The notes below the pieces were generated by a model. The model saw nothing but the letters and a program-made list of their open reading frames with translations. It searched no databases and was not told the origin of the DNA. A stretch of 64,000 bases of DNA from Aradus depressus (Eukaryota > Arthropoda > Insecta > Hemiptera > Aradidae): contig OY759217.1 of the NCBI GenBank assembly GCA_963662175.1, positions 5,644,562 through 5,708,561 on the forward strand, read 5' to 3'. Positions 41,719-51,788 of the stretch are shown piece after piece (positions within the stretch are counted from its first letter, which is position 1; the number at the start of each line of letters is the position of its first letter). A program made the translations under genes and the position numbers.

Positions 41719-42435
41719 CAGAGACCGGATTTTTAGGTATAACAAGGTTTTTGCAACAAGTGAAATAGGTTTTTTTAGGTTTTTCTTGAAAAGGCTTTTT
41801 ACGTTATTTTAGGTTGCGAAAATGCCAGAATAGCTATTACAGCCTGAACAGGTTACAATATAAAATTTGAATATAGAATTTGCAAGTTTAATAGATTTAA
41901 AAAAATTCAATACAAATAATCAATTTTTATAGAACATGACATTAAGACATATTATAAAGAAAAACTTTGAAACATTCGCCATATCTGGGGAAAATGACAA
42001 GTCTCGAAACGTAAAACTGAAGTCACAAGAAACCTGGTTTCAAGAAACTGATGAAACTTGAGTTTCATGAAACGCTATGTGCACGGTCCTATGCGATTTA
42101 CCTTATTTTATTTGTTTCATGAAACCGATTTCAGGAAAATGGTTTCTTCAGTGCGCACCACGCCTTACGTAAACGTAAACAATCCTTACCGTTCCAACAT
42201 CCGTTTTCACCGAAATACGAATCGAAACATTTGTTATCCTTCCTCAAATCGTATTTTTCTTATATTTTTTTAAATTTTTTCATGATTAGGTATTTTTAGT
42301 TGATCCCAATGAGGTTTTTTTAGGTTCTTCGAAATTTAACTGAACGATTCCAGAAGACAAAGAATCGAATAAATCATTTTCGTGCTTAGAAGAGAGGAAA
42401 AAAATAAGGTAAAAACCTAAGAAATCCGGTCTCTA
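41719..42435. mobile_element. 717-bp non-autonomous hAT-type element
   Basis: Termini (C/T)AGAGACCGGATTT at 41719 and inverted at 42435, flanked by a perfect 8-bp TSD GTTATTAT (41711-41718 and 42436-42443). Eight-bp TSDs are the hallmark of hAT elements. TTTTTAGGT-type words repeat near both ends. The centre (42020-42165) carries several GTTTCATGAAAC-like palindromes. No transposase is encoded. Confidence 0.88.
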
Positions 42436-42443
42436 GTTATTAT

Positions 42444-43055
42444 TACCAAGTAGCCAAAGGCTGAGCATTTACAGACCATATCCCGAAGAGCTGCAGGACC
42501 TGCTGGGGTCGGAGCCAAAGGGCTGATGGAGTTTCCATGTCCGAATAAATCCCATCTGAAAGTAGTACAAGTAAATCCCTTGAGTCAGTAAAGGAGGAGG
42601 GAGTGTGGGCTGGTGCTTGGGGAGTCGAGCTCCATATCTTGTACTCCAACAGAACAACAAGGCTAAAGGCTCAACAAGGTAGTTGTTCAATGGACAACCT
42701 GTCTAACGTAATACTCACAACCTACGAACTATGAACTTGAAATTGATGTGAAGATGTCACATGCAGAGACACATCTCATATGAAATACGATTTTTCGCAG
42801 TTCGCTCCATTTACGCCGAAAACCGTTCTGAAAGGTAATTTTTAACTCAATTATGTTTAGACGTTGTGTTCCTTATATTATCAATCGCTTATGTGTCCTT
42901 AGATGTGATATAGGATCAATAGGATCAACATTAAAGCTCCCCAACCCCCGATTGTAACGCAGTGAATTTAAAAAAATGTTTTTATTATTGGTAGTTTTTA
43001 AATTGAATTTGAGGGGAGGGAGAGAGATCTGTACAAAAGTGGTTGGTAATAGAAC
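42444..43055. other. No gene; repeat scraps
   Basis: 42725-42840 (GATGTGAAGATGTCACATGC) is related to 28.56 kb. Minus-strand frames around 42443-42690 are not recognisable. Confidence 0.45.
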
Positions 43056-43175
43056 GTCGTGCAATGGGCGATATAGGCGATATCTGAACCGATAGAAAGT
43101 CGTGCAATGGGCGATATAGGCGATATCTGAACCGATAGAAAGTCGTGCAATGGGCGATATAGGCGATATCTGAAC
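43056..43175. repeat. 43-bp tandem repeat, about 2.7 copies
   Basis: Unit GTCGTGCAATGGGCGATATA plus GGCGATATCTGAACCGATAGAAA. Frames through it are incidental. Confidence 0.9.
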
Positions 43176-43382
43176 CCTATATTACAGTCCAAAAATGATA
43201 GCCAATTGGGCAACAAGACCATTCCAACTCTACTGTTTCTGTATTCTTTTAAACAGCCAACTTGATCAAATTTATCGATTGTTAAATTTTGTATGCATCC
43301 ATATTTTTCTAAAATATTATCACACCTGAGTCTATTTGTGACTTACTAAATAATGCATAGTACAGTATTTATAATATAAACT

Positions 43383-43461
43383 AAAGCCCTCGGCCGGGTT
43401 TCGAGCTCGCGATCTTGTGCTCAGTAAGCAAGCACGCATACCATTGAGCTACCGGCGCCCT
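43383..43461 (-). mobile_element. SINE tRNA-head fragment
   Basis: 79-bp minus-strand fragment containing only the tRNA-like part (GGGCGCCGGTAGCTCAATGG; CTCGAAACCCGGCCGAGGGC). It could look like a tRNA gene, but it matches the SINE heads and lacks the pairing expected of a functional tRNA as far as I can judge. Confidence 0.75.
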
Positions 43462-43612
43462 CAACTACAGTGAGCAACTCTTTATACTTTAGCAAATACA
43501 AAAGAGTTTTTTTGAATTTTTAATTAATTAAATCGATACCATTTATTTCTAAGTAATTAAAAAACATATGTTATAAAAAATGACAATCAGTATGATATAT
43601 TATATTCATGTT

Positions 43613-43745
43613 AGGTTAGGTTTTATGACTCATACCCGGGCTTTAACTGCGAGGTCATATCGCCTACTACCAGAGCGCTCTTTCGTCACTCTAGTGGACA
43701 TGAGCCCGACTGTAGATGTCCTGTCCCGATTTAGGACTCCCACAT
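43613..43745 (-). mobile_element. SINE 3'-half fragment
   Basis: Starts with the (TTAGG)-like tail TTAGGTTAGGTTTTATGACTC, then CCCGGGCTTTAACTGCGAGG and the CCACTAGAGTGACG region; head missing. Confidence 0.8.
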
Positions 43746-43756
43746 AATTAATGAAT

Positions 43757-43950
43757 TAAGTTTTGCTCTCGCTCGAAAACCAGTCGACCGTTTGAGCTAA
43801 TAATCAATAGCTGACTTACTTAGGGGCTTCTAAATCCTGTTATCAAATTTTATGTCAATTCATTGATTATCTTCATCAAAGTTTATATGTGAATTATGAA
43901 CCCCATAAAGACGACACCTATTAATTTTCAGCCAAATTGACCGGAGAGGG
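43757..43950. repeat. HER fragments
   Basis: 43750-43860 minus (TAAGTTTTGCTCTCGCTCG) and 43880-43950 plus (CCCCATAAAGACGACACCTA) pieces. Confidence 0.5.
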
Positions 43951-44026
43951 AGACTGACAACGTAGTTGAGTATTTTATCTTTTCTTTTTTTGGAACTACT
44001 CTGCACTTCCCCTTGACTGTATTTAG

Positions 44027-44372
44027 TTAGGTTTAGGTTTTATGACTCATGCCTGGGCTTTAACTACGAGGTACTTTCGGTACTGTTGGGTTTTTTGTTT
44101 TTATTTATTTTATTAACTTTCCACTATATCGACACAGATCACCGAGATCCTTAGGATTTTTATCTGAGAGGTGAAAAAAACCTGGATAACCCCGTCCTTC
44201 GGATGGGACGTTACGCGATTCTCCCGAGCCTGTACGATGTCAGGTATTCGTTAAAGACCCTTACCCTTGGTGAATAGGTCTGGTTAGGAGTTAAAACTCC
44301 TACAGTAGAGTTGGGTTTATTTCCACCAGAGTGAAGGACGAGCGCTATGGTAGTGGGCAATATATCATTATA
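44027..44372. mobile_element. SINE fragments, minus tail then plus body
   Basis: 44027-44082 is a minus-strand tail (TTTAGGTTTTATGACTCATGC). 44145-44372 is a plus-strand body (CCGTCCTTCGGATGGGACG ... GAGCGCTATGGTAGTGGGC). The opposite orientations show two insertions or an inversion. Confidence 0.75.
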
Positions 44373-44998
44373 TTTATCTTAGTACATCTAATTATCTATT
44401 AATCTAAGTCCTTCAGACAACGATGAAATAAATCGTTTTCTAGAGGTAAACCAAAAGAGTCGTCTTGCAAAGGGATAACAGTGAGGGAAGGTTGTCAAGA
44501 AGGCTTTCATAAGAGGACTTCAAGAAACAAACAAAAAGAAGAGAATAAAAGAGGGGAAGCTAATTGTACATTGTATTATAGAGGGGTGGTTTGGGTGCGG
44601 CGGGAGCGGGACCAGCTTAGCGTAAACAAAGACGAGCTCCACTTCTAGGCAAAACTTTCCCAACGGACTCCCCCCCACCCCTTACCAGCTCCCTGATGGA
44701 AAAACTTAATAATATATTTTTCATAAAGACAATGAAAGTTTGAGAGGGAGCAGCAACTTCTCAAAAAGCACTCTATAACCACTTCGCAAACCAAATGGCC
44801 TTCTCCACTTCAAAGTGAAAAATTTCTTTCTTTTTCACTTTACTTCTAGGAAAATTCAATCAAATTTTGGGAAACTTCTTTAGTAGAAAAATAGAAAAAC
44901 CTATGAATACGTTAATACTTTGTTGCTGGGCCCATTGGAGGGTTTTCCGGTGCCTTAGTCGCAGTGCAAAGGGAACCTATTCTCCTTTTTTTTACTAT
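44373..44998. other. No gene seen
   Basis: Unassigned; some purine-rich stretches. Confidence 0.5.
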
Positions 44999-45540
44999 TT
45001 CCCCAGCTATACCAAGTATAGGGGAAGTTATGTAATCGGTCATAAACTCGAAGCGGAGTTTTCAACGGAATTTCATGTTTTCCGACCTCTAGATTCCAAC
45101 TATTAAAAAAAAAAAAATCTGTGTGTATGTGTTTGTGAACACGATAACTCCCATTAGAATGAATGTATCGACATGAAATTTCATACGTGAATTCTCAGCC
45201 CCATAAGGACGACACATCAATTTTCAGCAGGATCGCCAGAAGGAAAGGGGGGCTCGATTCATTGATCCCAACAACTGCCGATGTAATGAATGTATCGACA
45301 TGAAATTTCATATTTAAAATCAAAACCCAATGAGAGCGTAACCTGTCAAATTTCAGCGATATCGCATAAACGGAAGAGAAAAAACCCCAATAACTGCCGA
45401 TGTAATGAATTTATCGACACAAAATTTAGTATGAGAATTTAGGAGCCGTTATCTATTGGAGCAGTATGTAAATGTAAATGCAAACAGTAATTGATCAATA
45501 TGTTCTGGGGAAGTACATTGACGGTGATTCACCAAAGAAT
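44999..45540 (+). repeat. HER repeat, near-complete reference copy
   Basis: 542 bp. The start palindrome TTCCCCAGCTATACCAAGTA plus TAGGGGAA is followed by AAGTTATGTAATCGGTCATA, TTCATGTTTTCCGACCTCTA, a CTGTGTGTATGTG stretch, GTGAACACGATAACTCCC, and three modules with GAATGTATCGACATGAAATTTC (about 45155, 45285) and GAATTTATCGACACAAAATT (45400). It ends CTGGGGAAGTACATTGACGG and TGATTCACC. No TSD or poly-A tail is obvious and no coding frame is present. Confidence 0.85.
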
Positions 45541-46070
45541 TTTTATTATTCTAATGATGAGGGCCTGAGTCTCTGAAACTAAAATTTCAATTATTTTTGT
45601 TTCTACTCAATAGGACATTTATTGTTTACAATGGTATAGTGGCCAATGTCCAGAGGCATTACTGACTGCAGACTGAAACCGTGAGCTCTTGGGACTCTGT
45701 TTACCTGCACGGTTCCAATGTCCATCCAACTGTTAAAAGCAGACGGAGGAGACTTAGTGTACCAACCTCAGAAAAGTCAACAGACAGTCAGGCCTTCATT
45801 TACATTGCTCCTTCCTTAAATACTCCATAATTAGTGTATTCAATACGTCCTTTTGAATTACAGTATTCAGAAAATTTCGCTAGGAATTTTAGTGCGCGAG
45901 CCCATATAATTCAAGAAGGCTTCTGCATGGCTGGAGGGGGGAAGGCTCATCTGCCGCTCTGTCTGTCTGCCTCGAAGGAAGAGGAGGATATGCCCTGTTC
46001 CCACAGTATTGGATGCTGATGACCGCCCAGGATTATTGGAGATCAGCAGAAGCTGTCTTAAGATTCATCT
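45541..46070. other. No gene seen
   Basis: 45547-45575 has the TGATGAGGGC...GAAACT motif type also seen near 9.4, 13.56 and 20.69 kb. The rest is unassigned. Confidence 0.45.
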
Positions 46071-46071
46071 G

Positions 46072-46436
46072 CAGAATGAATCTCAGGACAGCTTCTACAT
46101 CCAACATCAAGCACTTGATCCGCAGAGGATTCAGGAAAATGGTAGATAGCCCCAACCATATCCAGTAAATATAATGTTTCTCTAATGTATATATATATAT
46201 ATACCTATATGAATAAATGTAAATTAGAGGTACATTAAAAAAAATTTGGTAGTGACCAGGAGCATTTTTTATATATTATATTTAAAATATGGTCCAGCTA
46301 TTATAACAATTTTCTTTTTAAACATTAGAGAAACATTATATTTACTTGATATGGTTGGGGCTATCTACCATTTTCCTGAATCCTCTTGCGGATCACGTGC
46401 TTGATGTGGGATGTAGAAGCTGTCCTGAGATTCTCA
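46072..46436. repeat. Inverted duplication, about 115-bp arms
   Basis: 46072-46185 and 46322-46436 are inverted copies (CTCAGGACAGCTTCTACATC / GATGTAGAAGCTGTCCTGAG; TAGATAGCCCCAACCATATC and its complement). The 136-bp AT-rich spacer contains (TA)n. Confidence 0.85.
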
Positions 46437-46484
46437 TGTATATATATATAGATGTGTTCAAGGCAAGGTTTAAGCCTACCGTTT

Positions 46485-46745
46485 TTGGATGGTTGGCCCA
46501 ATTGATGGAAGTCAGCAACATAGACCAAAGATCACCCCTTCATGGTGAGTTGATGACTTTCTGGAGGTAGTCTGCCATGTCTGCAAGTCCGGTTTCTGGA
46601 CGAATTTCAGTATTTCAAACGAATCCGTGTGCGTTTACTGACAAACGGAGAACCTTGTTTTCAAATTTTTGTATGTTCGTTTTGTTTGGACCCAGCCAGA
46701 TGGGTGCTGCATCGGTGAATAGTGGTCTGAATATTCATATCTAAT
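46485..46745 (-). pseudogene. LINE reverse transcriptase C-terminal fragment
   Basis: The minus strand reads FRPLFTDAAPIWLGPNKTNI then QKFENKVLRLSVNAHGFV-stop-NTEIRPETGLADMADYLQ and KVINSP-stop-RGDLWSML. The RPL-x-Y/T-x-AAPIW ... NI-x-K-x-Q/E-NKVLR pattern is the thumb region of jockey/CR1-type reverse transcriptases. Two in-frame stops (TGA) and no shifts suggest a moderately old copy. It overlaps the right edge of the inverted duplication's flank. Confidence 0.65.
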
Positions 46746-47928
46746 AAGGAAAAAAAAAAAATTATCTGGTAGGTGAAAAAACAGAATACATAACTTCATA
46801 TATATTTCGTACATTTACGCCCCCGTACATGTCCCATGATATTTTGATGGAACTACTGAAATACCCTCCTGTTGACTGCATGATCCTCAGGTGGATTTGG
46901 TCCAGAGATTAGCGGGAACATTTATAATGTCTTTAAGGAGAGCCGAGGTGAGTTTTATCAGAGGCCGGTCGTAAAGTGAGCGCTCTCCCGCCATCACAGC
47001 TAACAGCCACATATAGAATCGACTAATGACCTGGAAACCCAAGGATAGCCTGTCTATCGAACTTGCACCACCCTAACCCTTCTTCAGCCCCAACCTTCCC
47101 CATTACCCTAAATCATCATTTTCTTTAGTCAGATCAACTTTTTTTTTTTTTTAAGTTCCGTAGGTAGGGAACCGATGACGAAACCCTATTAACGAATGTT
47201 TTATCTCCGTCTGTATGTCCCCCTTCTCTCCCTGGATCTGGGAAACTGTCTGTTGAAGCTATATTACTGAAATTTTACACAAAACTGAAGGGTGATATGT
47301 AGACCAAATCAGTTGGGTAAAAATAATTTTGGTATATATGGGTGGTATGGATTTGGTACAATAAATAAATATGTGCAGAATAGAGTGAAATTGAGAGATG
47401 CGGGACTTGTTGAGGTCAATAACAAAAGGAATTTTAAGATCATTATGGAGGGTAAGGTTGGAAACATAGAAGGAGCATCGACAATTGTTTGCAGGATTGG
47501 AAAGACTGCATACCTTGATAATAGGTAGCTTATAAAGAAACATTAAAATATATATATATATAAAAAAATATATATATATAATAGTAGTCATCAGGTTATA
47601 GGATGTAACTCTGATGGCGTAGCCGCGAGGTACGTTGATAAATTACTTAAAGACATGCTTCGTATATGTAACAAATTAATTCGTGATATACAATTATGCA
47701 AATAGTATTGAAATATTAAAGAAATATCTAATTTTACCTCTGATGACGCATTTAGGAACTATCATAACCCATAGCAAAAATACATTATTAAATAGTACAT
47801 ATAATAAATGTATCGTCATAATATTTAGTAAAAGTTTTCTGAATAATACGCTTATGGAGTTTCAACCAAATCGGTAGAGTGGTTTCAGAGAGAGAGGGAG
47901 AGGATGAGAGAGAGAGCGACGGAGTACC
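46746..47928. other. No gene; third dispersed repeat
   Basis: 47150-47530 (AAGTTCCGTAGGTAGGGAAC; TCTCCGTCTGTATGTCCC) is a dispersed repeat related to 38.65 kb. (TA)n lies at 47547-47582 and a short (GA)n at 47887-47921. Confidence 0.45.
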
Positions 47929-48042
47929 TTTAACGAGTACCTGATGTCGATCAGACTCGGGACCATCGCTTAAAATCAGTGCTCAAGTTTTATTTACCTC
48001 CCAGATAAAAAACCAAAGCCTAAGAGCCTCGGCCGGGATAAA
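47929..48042 (-). mobile_element. SINE fragment interrupted by the foldback element
   Basis: CTTTAACGAGTACCTGATGTC ... GAGCCTCGGCCGGG stops inside the tRNA-like head exactly where the next inverted-repeat element begins. Confidence 0.75.
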
Positions 48043-48045
48043 TAT

Positions 48046-49006
48046 ACAGGGTAATTCCCTCGTAACTTAAAACAAAAAAATTGGATAAAACTAGACCGAC
48101 AATGGAGTAGAATGCCGCCAACCGCACCTTTCTATTTCAATCCGTTGCCGAGATATGATTTTTTAAAGTTTTTTTTTGAGAAAACCACGTTTTTTACCAT
48201 CAAATCCCACATTTCTCCCGTTTAAATTAACTTTTCTCAACTTTTGACCACATGTTCGGAATCAGCGTTACATTTCCTATTAGTCTAGTGTACTTTCAAC
48301 TTTGAAAATTACCAACTTAGAACCGAAATAACAGCTAAAACGTTAACATTTTAGTAAAATTAAAATTTCGGAAAATACTTCCACGTCAACTACTTTCCTG
48401 CTCAAGGACCGCTCCAACCGTCCAGTGGGCTAGAAAACTTGAAAATTTAATCAGCTTTCTATTGATATGGTCAACTTTGCGATTCCATATCGATTTCATG
48501 GAAAAATGTAAGGTTGAATGCGAAAAAACGTTTTTTTTTTTGTTTTGTTTTTTTAATCTAGAAATCATAAGTGTCCACTCTTGTTATTGTGAGACCTGAA
48601 CTGGCCACTCTTATGATCTCTAGATAAAAAAAAAAAAAAAAATTGCATGTTTTCTAGCTCCCTGGACGGTTAGAGCGGTTCTTGAGCGGGAAAGTAGTTG
48701 ACGTGGAAGTATTTCCCGAAATTTTAATTTTTCTGAAATGTTAACGTTGTAGCTGTTATTTCGGTTCTAAGTTGGTGATTTTCAAAATTGAAAGTACACT
48801 AGTCTGATAGGAAATGTAACGTTGATTCCGAAAATGTGGTCAAAAGTTGATTTAAACGGGAGAAATGTGGGACTTGATGGCAAAAAACGTGGTTTTCTCG
48901 AAAAAACTTTTAAAAAATCATATCTCGGCAACGGATTGAGATAGAAAGGTGCGGTTGGCGGCATTCTACTCTATTTTTGTTTTTAAGTTACGAGGGAATC
49001 ACCCTA
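48046..49006. mobile_element. 1-kb foldback element
   Basis: Arms 48046-48442 and 48648-49006 are inverted copies (CAGGGTAATTCCCTCGTAAC / GTTACGAGGGAATCACCCT; CGCCAACCGCACCTTTCTAT and its complement), about 85-90% similar with a 27-bp indel. The middle (48540-48640) holds a smaller nested inverted repeat (ATCTAGAAATCATAAG / CTTATGATCTCTAGAT). No coding frame. The AT-rich flank TATA may be the target. The LTR element begins within a few bases of its right end. Confidence 0.88.
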
Positions 49007-49009
49007 TAT

Positions 49010-50262
49010 ATTGTAGCATGTCTACCCTATAGATAATGCTCAGAACTGGCGATGTCTATGAGAGGATCGCGATCGCTAGGAGCAAAGTATGGGTTGTGTG
49101 GTGTTGAATAAACGAGAATTGCATTTGGAAGAGAATGCTCGGAACCAATGATGCCTGCGAGAGAATCGCGATCGCTGGGAGCGGAAAATAAAGAATAATA
49201 GAGACACAATGGAAAGGAAGCCAAGATAATTGTCTACATCCGGTGTATAAGGAATAAGCAGTAAAGGTTTTTTTTCTTACTCCAGGTTTTCACACAACTA
49301 GAGGCAGATGTTAATTGGTAATATGCGATTGGCTGGAAATAAAATGGGCGGAGTCCGACAACCAATCAAGTCTCGAGAACTGTCCCCTACCACGGTCGGA
49401 TATCGGAAGCCACTCCCCGTTTTACTCATTCTTCGTTCATATCTTGGTGGATCACCACGTTCCTCTCTTTGTAAAGCCTAGTTTCAGTATGTGAAAGTAC
49501 TTTCTTCGTTCATGTCTTGGCTGGTCACCACGTTCTTTTTATATTGTACAGTTGAGTTTAAATATGTCAATTGAGTTTTCTTCGTTCATGTCTTGGGTGA
49601 TCACCACGTATCTTTTCTATAAGTAATATCAGTTTGAATATGTGAAATTAACATTCTTCGTTCATGTCTTGGGTGATCACCACGTATCTTTTCTATAAGT
49701 AATATCAGTTTGAATATGTGAATTAGTCGTAGAGACACACTTTGATCTTGGACGGTGCAAAGTCAGTGGGGGTGTAACTTCTGGTGTGCCCTCGAAACTA
49801 CGCAGATCTTCAGGGACTATGTGAATAGACGATTTCTACGGGAAGTCCAGAAAGGGTGATCACGCCGTCATTCGCCATGGATATCGTATCGAGGTACCTC
49901 GTAATTAAGTTATAATTCAGTCCTTCAGACACACGGCCAAATTATATATATTCAATTGTTGTTTTGTAAATATGTTCTCATTAAAATAAATATGTTAAAG
50001 TTATAGGTTTGATTCATTTCATTTCCCCCCCCCCCCCCCCCCCCACTCATGCTTCTTCTGGTTGACAACAGTAATTAATTATTGTTAATTACTGATGTCA
50101 ACTAACCGTTAGGATCTTGTAACCGTTCTTCCCGTGGGAGTGCTTTCAGCTATTCAGGCATTGTTTAATTAAAGTCGCGATTTAAATAATTTTTCGATCT
50201 CAATTTTATTTATTTTATTAATTACGTGTTTTGCACTCACAAGAGGGAGAGATGGTTATAAT
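49010..50262 (+). repeat. 5' LTR (about 1.25 kb)
   Basis: Begins (AT)TGTAGCATGTCTACCC and ends GGTTATAAT directly before the primer-binding site. The ends form a weak inverted pair (ATTGTA / TATAAT) rather than TG...CA. It contains four tandem repeats of about 75 bp (49431-49725), an AATAAA near 49986 and a 20-C run (50025-50044). Minus-strand frames here are shadows. Confidence 0.95.
49431..49725 (+). promoter_or_regulatory. Tandem 75-bp repeats in the LTR (enhancer-like)
   Basis: Starts at 49431, 49504, 49580 and 49656, each with CTTCGTTCATGTCTTGGGTG and a palindromic GTGATCAC core followed by CACGT. The first two copies are diverged and the last two nearly identical. Repeated palindromic sites in an LTR suggest transcription-factor binding; the factor is unknown. 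Confidence 0.6.
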
Positions 50263-50280
50263 TGGCGCCCGAACAGGGAC
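50263..50280 (+). other. Primer-binding site 1 (tRNA-Lys)
   Basis: TGGCGCCCGAACAGGGAC, immediately after the LTR, is complementary to the 3' 18 nt of the animal tRNA-Lys used by lentiviruses (from memory, an exact match). It should prime minus-strand DNA synthesis. Confidence 0.93.
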
Positions 50281-51361
50281 TTGATTTGTTTATTAATTAT
50301 GCCAATTAGTATAATTAATGAACCCCACTAATCGGTCCCTTATTAATTAATTAATTTTTTTTTAATTAAAAATTTTTTTTTTGCTTTTTAACGTAGATTC
50401 CAGCCTATTAGGCCACAATGTTATATTTTCAGTGGGGGTGTAACTTCTGGTGTGCCCTCGAAACTACGCAGATCTTCAGGGACTATGTGAATAGACGATT
50501 TCTACGGGAAGTCCAGAAAGGGTGATCACGCCGTCATTCGCCATGGATATCGTATCGAGGTACCTCGTAATTAAGTTATAATTCAGTCCTTCAGACACAC
50601 GGCCAAATTATATATATATTCAATTGTTGTTTTGTAAATATGTTCTCTTAAAATAAATATGTTAAAGTTATAGGTTTGATTCATTTCATTCCCCCCCCAT
50701 AACCTACGAGTTATGACTGGAAACTTGGACTTTTGGACGGTGCAAAGTCAGTGGGGGTGTAACTTCTGGTGTGCCCTCGAAACTACGCAGATCTTCAGGG
50801 ACTATGTGAGTAGACGATTTCTACGGGAAGTCCAGAAAGGGTGATCACGCCGTCATTCGCCATGGATATCGTATCGAGGTACCTCGTAATTAAGTTATAA
50901 TTCAGTCCTTCAGACACACGGCCAAATTATGTATATATTCAATTGTTGTTTTGTAAATATGTTCTCATTAAATTACAGCGTACGGGACAGTGATCACCAC
51001 GTATCTTTTCTATAAGTAATATCAGTTTGAATATGTGAAATTAACATTCTTCGTTCATGTCTTGGGTGATCACCACGTATCTTTTCTATAAGTAATATCA
51101 GTTTGAATATGTGAAATTAACATTCTTCGTTCATGTCTTGGGTGATCACCACGTATCTTTTCTATAAGTAATATCAGTTTGAATATGTGAATTAGTCGTA
51201 GAGACACACTTTGATTTTGGACGGTGCAAAGTCAGTGGGGGTGTAACTTCTGGTGTGTCTTTAAATAATTTTCAAATTTAATAATTTTTCGATCTCAATT
51301 TTATTTATTTTATTAATTACGTGATTTGCACTCACACACGAGAGGGAGAAATGGTTATAAT
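50281..51361 (+). repeat. Scrambled partial LTR segments in the leader
   Basis: After a 150-bp leader (50281-50431) come LTR pieces in direct orientation: 50430-50698 (LTR middle), 50735-50973 (same part again), 50991-51258 (the 75-bp repeats and onward) and 51265-51361 (LTR 3' end with ATGGTTATAAT). Short unrelated joints (ATAACCTACGAGTTATGACT at 50699; TTACAGCGTACGGGACAG at 50973) lie between them. Together they form a broken second LTR that ends in a second primer site. Confidence 0.88.
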
Positions 51362-51379
51362 TGGCGCCCGAACAGGGAC
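51362..51379 (+). other. Primer-binding site 2 (tRNA-Lys)
   Basis: Exact second copy of TGGCGCCCGAACAGGGAC, followed by a second copy of the leader (51380-51530) before gag. Confidence 0.92.
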
Positions 51380-51788
51380 TTGATTTGTTTATTAATTATG
51401 CCAATTAGTATAATTAATGAACCCCACTAATCGGTCCCTTATTAATTAATTAATTTTTTTTTAATTAAAAATTTTTTTTTTGCTTTTTAACGTAGATTCC
51501 AGCCTATTAGGCCACAGTGTTATATTTTCACTTAAAGTCGGTATTTAGAATCAAAACTGAAGAAGGATGGGTGAGGGTAGGGACAATGAATGACATCATT
51601 TATTGAAATAATTTTATTTTTTTTTTGTTTTTGATTTTTTTTTTATGTAGATTTAGTAGGCATTTATTTTACATATTATAACTATTGTTGTATTGTGATG
51701 CCATCTGACAGGTCACCATAGAAATTAGGTTAGCACCAGACCTCCCGTATAATTCATTTAATTGTTTTGATATATATTTCTTATCAGA

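Noticed and set aside
43383..43461. tRNA gene
   Set aside because: The tRNA-like heads here and at 394, 6297, 19560, 23490, 29280 and 40610 belong to a SINE family with a conserved non-tRNA body; none looks like a functional tRNA.
49027..49224. 65-residue minus-strand frame, also at 56155-56352
   Set aside because: Identical because both lie in the LTRs; antisense shadow without recognisable content.
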